Shown one piece after another: positions 61,714 through 64,000 of a DNA stretch of 64,000 nt. Made by a program: the position numbers and the translations under genes. Where the stretch lies: positions 980,501 to 1,044,500 of the forward strand of contig JAESUZ010001746.1 of the NCBI GenBank assembly GCA_017311185.1, read 5' to 3'. The stretch's first letter is position 1, and each line of letters opens with the position of its first letter. The notes below the pieces were generated by a model that saw nothing but the letters and a program-made list of their open reading frames with translations, searched no databases and had not been told where the DNA came from. This DNA is from Proteles cristata cristata (Eukaryota; Chordata; Mammalia; Carnivora; Hyaenidae).

Positions 61714-61925
61714 GGTGTGCCTGGGTGGCTCAGGTGGTTAAGACTCAGACTTCAGCTCAGGTCGTGATCTTGTAGGTTCCTGCATTCCAGCCTTGCATCA
61801 GGCTCTGTGCAGAGCTTGGAGAGTGCTTTGGATGTCTCCTCTCCCTCTGTCCCTCCCCTGCTTATATTCTGTTCTCTTCTCTCTCTGTCTCAAAAATGAA
61901 TAAATATTTTTTAATTAAAAGAAAT
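61714..61925 (+). mobile_element. CAN SINE
   Basis: TGTGCCTGGGTGGCTCAGGT head, GGTCGTGATCTTGTAGG block, CT-rich body, AATGAATAAATATTTTTTAA tail. Moderately diverged. Confidence 0.92.
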
Positions 61926-62554
61926 AAATATATTATTGTATATTTTGCCATCTAATATTTACGTAGTAACATGTTTTACACTTCTATTGATTTAAAATAC
62001 ATAGTGGTTTCCTTAACTCTAATACATATATTTATTTAATGATTATATTTTTCAGTTTGTTTTCTGTTTAAGAAATATGAGAATCACTCGTATTTAAAAG
62101 ATATCATCCCAGAGAAATGAAAGAGAATACATGAAGTACCACTCTGAATTCCTGTTTTGTCTGGAAAATATAATTGGTGTTTTGCTCCAAAGCTCTTCAT
62201 TTTCACTGAAACATACACTCCCTTGGACTTTCTTTATCCAATAATTGAGTAATTGTGATGTCCTTCTCCAGGGACTGAATTAACATATGTCTTAAATTAC
62301 AGCCCATTCAGCAGTATCTCTTTCTCTCCTTGAAAGTGACATCATGGGAATGAGTAATATGTGTGATGTCGTGTGCCTTCCCAGAGCTTTTCACCAACAG
62401 TCTTGTTCTGATTGGGAGCTTTCTTCACTCTCTGTTAGCATGCTTTATGTGTCAGAAAGCATTGTAAACACGTCAAATGTCAAATGTTTAACTGGCAAGC
62501 ACACCTCCCCTCTACCACAGTAACTACTACTCTGGCTTCATTGTCAGGGAGACC
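61926..62554. other. Intronic sequence, nothing recognised
   Basis: AT-rich DNA without a recognised feature. Confidence 0.4.
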
Positions 62555-62765
62555 TACTTTCAGACTCCAGCTCCTTAATTTCGTGAGTTACCTGTGACAA
62601 ATGACTGAACTTCACTTCTACTGTCTTATCCTTAATATGCAGAAAACAATAGTACTCACCTCTTGGGTGTACTGAGAGAATTAACGAGGAATAATTCCTG
62701 AATAATGTCCTCAAAGAAATCAGAAAATACTAAATAATGACAGTCACTATTGTTAATATTGTATC
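62555..62765 (-). mobile_element. MIR SINE relic
   Basis: Order of AGACTCCAGCTCCTTAATTT, ACCTGTGACAAATGACTGAA, TACTGTCTTATCCTTAATAT, GTACTCACCTCTTGGGTGTA and AGAGAATTAACGAGG matches a reversed MIR. Confidence 0.75.
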
Positions 62766-63050
62766 TTACCTCCTACATTTACTCTATCATCCCATAGTTC
62801 ACATGAGTTCTCAAATGCATCCATTCTGACCATTCCTGAGCCTTGAACCAAAGACATGGTTTCCAATGCCTAACTCCTTATTTTGTTAACACCAAAGTTA
62901 TTTTATAGCCATGAAGAATAATCTTCCACTGCTCCTGAAAATTATTGTGAGTTGTTTTTCAGAAGCTGGAGTAGCTACCAAGAGTATCAGGATAGTCAAA
63001 TTGGGCTAGGACATGGACTTAAAATTCTTACTTTAAAAATTCTTATCCTC

Positions 63051-63263
63051 GGGGTGCCTGTGTGGCTCAGTCAGTGAAGCACCCCACTCTTGATTTCTGC
63101 TCATGTCATAATCTCATGGTTGGTGAGTTCAAGCCCTGCATCAGGCTTTGTGCTGGCACTGTTGAGCCTGGTTGAGATTCTCTCTCTCTCTCTCTCTCTC
63201 TCCCTCTCTCTGTATCTCCCTCACTTGTGCTCATTCTCTCAAAATAAATAAATAAGATTAAAT
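63051..63263 (+). mobile_element. CAN SINE with TSD
   Basis: GGGGTGCCTGTGTGGCTCAG head, (CT)n at 63178-63213, AAATAAATAAATAAG tail. The flanks AAAAATTCTTATCC (63035-63048) and AAAAATTCTTGTCC (63264-63277) differ by one base. Confidence 0.95.
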
Positions 63264-63277
63264 AAAAATTCTTGTCC

Positions 63278-64000
63278 TTTACTTGGTCATGCTCATCTAT
63301 CATAATGTAGTTTCTTCAAAAACTATCTACCTTGGTCAAGAACACTTTTTAGTCTTCCTTTGTACTTTCCCTCAAAACTATAATATAGGTCACCTGCTAA
63401 ACACCAGAAATTCTACCCTTTCAAAAAACCTTTCTAGAATTATCATCTCCATTCCATCATCTCCTGTTCCAACACTTCATCTACTCAAATTCTATAAAAG
63501 TTGGAAACAATTCATAGAGCTGGAGGAAACAGTGAACTTATAGTTAAATTATCTCCCACCATAATCTTAGTAGGTATCTGGCAGAGTTTTGATTTTTACG
63601 TACTTTAAGCTGGAAAATTTTCAACTAGAAACTTTCAAATTAGTTTCTGCTTTCCCAGGAGAAAACAAGGATTTATCTTAAAACCAAACTTTTTCTTAGT
63701 TCTAGAAAGAATTAATACGATGATGTACTTTAGTTATGCATATATATGGTAGAGAACTTCTCCACTGATGTGAGGGCAAAGGTTTTGTACAGTAAATTTT
63801 GGTTTGGCAAGGGTTTGCCCAAATCTTAGCTGATATAGATTATTAAAATTTAGATTGAACTTTTCTTCTAGTTATCTACTTCCTCTGCAAGATTTTAAAA
63901 GAACAGAATAATTTCCTGGAGGCTATTAATGTAATTAAGTTTGTCCAATGTGTGAAGAGTCCCTGATTGAAGCCAAATGGTCAGAAGAATAACAGGTGCT
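63278..64000. other. Intronic sequence to the window end, nothing recognised
   Basis: An 86-codon open frame at 63283-63543 is unrecognised. No repeat was called. Confidence 0.4.

Larger units (their letters stand above)
7250..64000 (-). other. CDH12: Long intron preceding the cadherin exon (partial)
   Basis: No cadherin frame was found above 7249 on the minus strand; in particular there is no candidate for the exon carrying the prodomain cleavage site and N-terminal tryptophans. The whole stretch is therefore read as one intron of more than 56 kb. Very long introns are known for CDH12. Nested unannotated genes cannot be ruled out, but none was recognised. Confidence 0.75.

Noticed and set aside
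1..64000. CRISPR array, operon, phage or plasmid features
   Set aside because: The repeats are dispersed SINEs with target duplications, not spaced direct repeats. Composition and splice sites are mammalian.
1..64000. tRNA, snRNA, 7SK or Y RNA genes
   Set aside because: Only the tRNA-like heads of SINEs were found; none folds as a standard tRNA by inspection, and no other RNA gene motif was recognised.

Overview
The window is nuclear DNA from a carnivore mammal, almost certainly a cat-family (Felidae) species. The main evidence is about three dozen tRNA-derived CAN SINEs of the felid type (GGGGCGCCTGGGTGGCTCAG head, CT-rich middle, AAATAAATAAA tail). The dog-type SINE head is absent. An L1 3' end of carnivore type, MaLR LTRs, MIR and L2 relics, AT-rich composition and a canonical spliced exon all fit.

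Only one functional protein-coding segment is visible: a 295-bp internal exon on the minus strand at 6955-7249. It encodes the C-terminal part of extracellular cadherin repeat 1 and the first residues of repeat 2 of a type II classical cadherin. The residues match CDH12 (brain cadherin / N-cadherin 2) best. The exon has a consensus GTGAGT donor and a CT-rich acceptor. No other exon of the gene was found, so 1-6954 is read as the intron after it and 7250-64000 as part of a very long intron before it.

Layout. 0.7-1.8 kb: MaLR-type LTR and an old L1M end split by a SINE. 3.7-6.4 kb: SINE cluster, including one SINE nested in another. 7.0-7.6 kb: the exon and, close upstream of it in transcript terms, a long TTCC/TTTC tract. 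7.7-8.1 kb: a DNA transposon relic with terminal inverted repeats. 9-31 kb: intron with scattered SINEs, MIRs, two LTR relics at 18.3-19.8 kb and microsatellites. 31.4-33.7 kb: L2 pieces and two 5'-truncated L1 ends, one holding the ORF2 C-terminus and apparently lying inside an MLT1 LTR. 34-36.4 kb: SINE cluster. 38.3-38.9 kb: a processed RPL12 pseudogene with target-site duplication. 40-48 kb: more SINEs and an inverted MLT1. 49-64 kb: L2, MIR and MLT1D-like relics, more SINEs and a CA repeat.

There are no operons, CRISPR arrays, recognised RNA genes or intact mobile elements. I found no new biological system. The points most worth checking are the cadherin exon with its repeat-rich splice acceptor and neighbouring purine/pyrimidine tract, the young SINE subfamily that may be polymorphic in cats, and the datable nested insertions. 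Repeat family names come from recognition of consensus features, not a database search; MIR, L2 and LTR boundaries are approximate.
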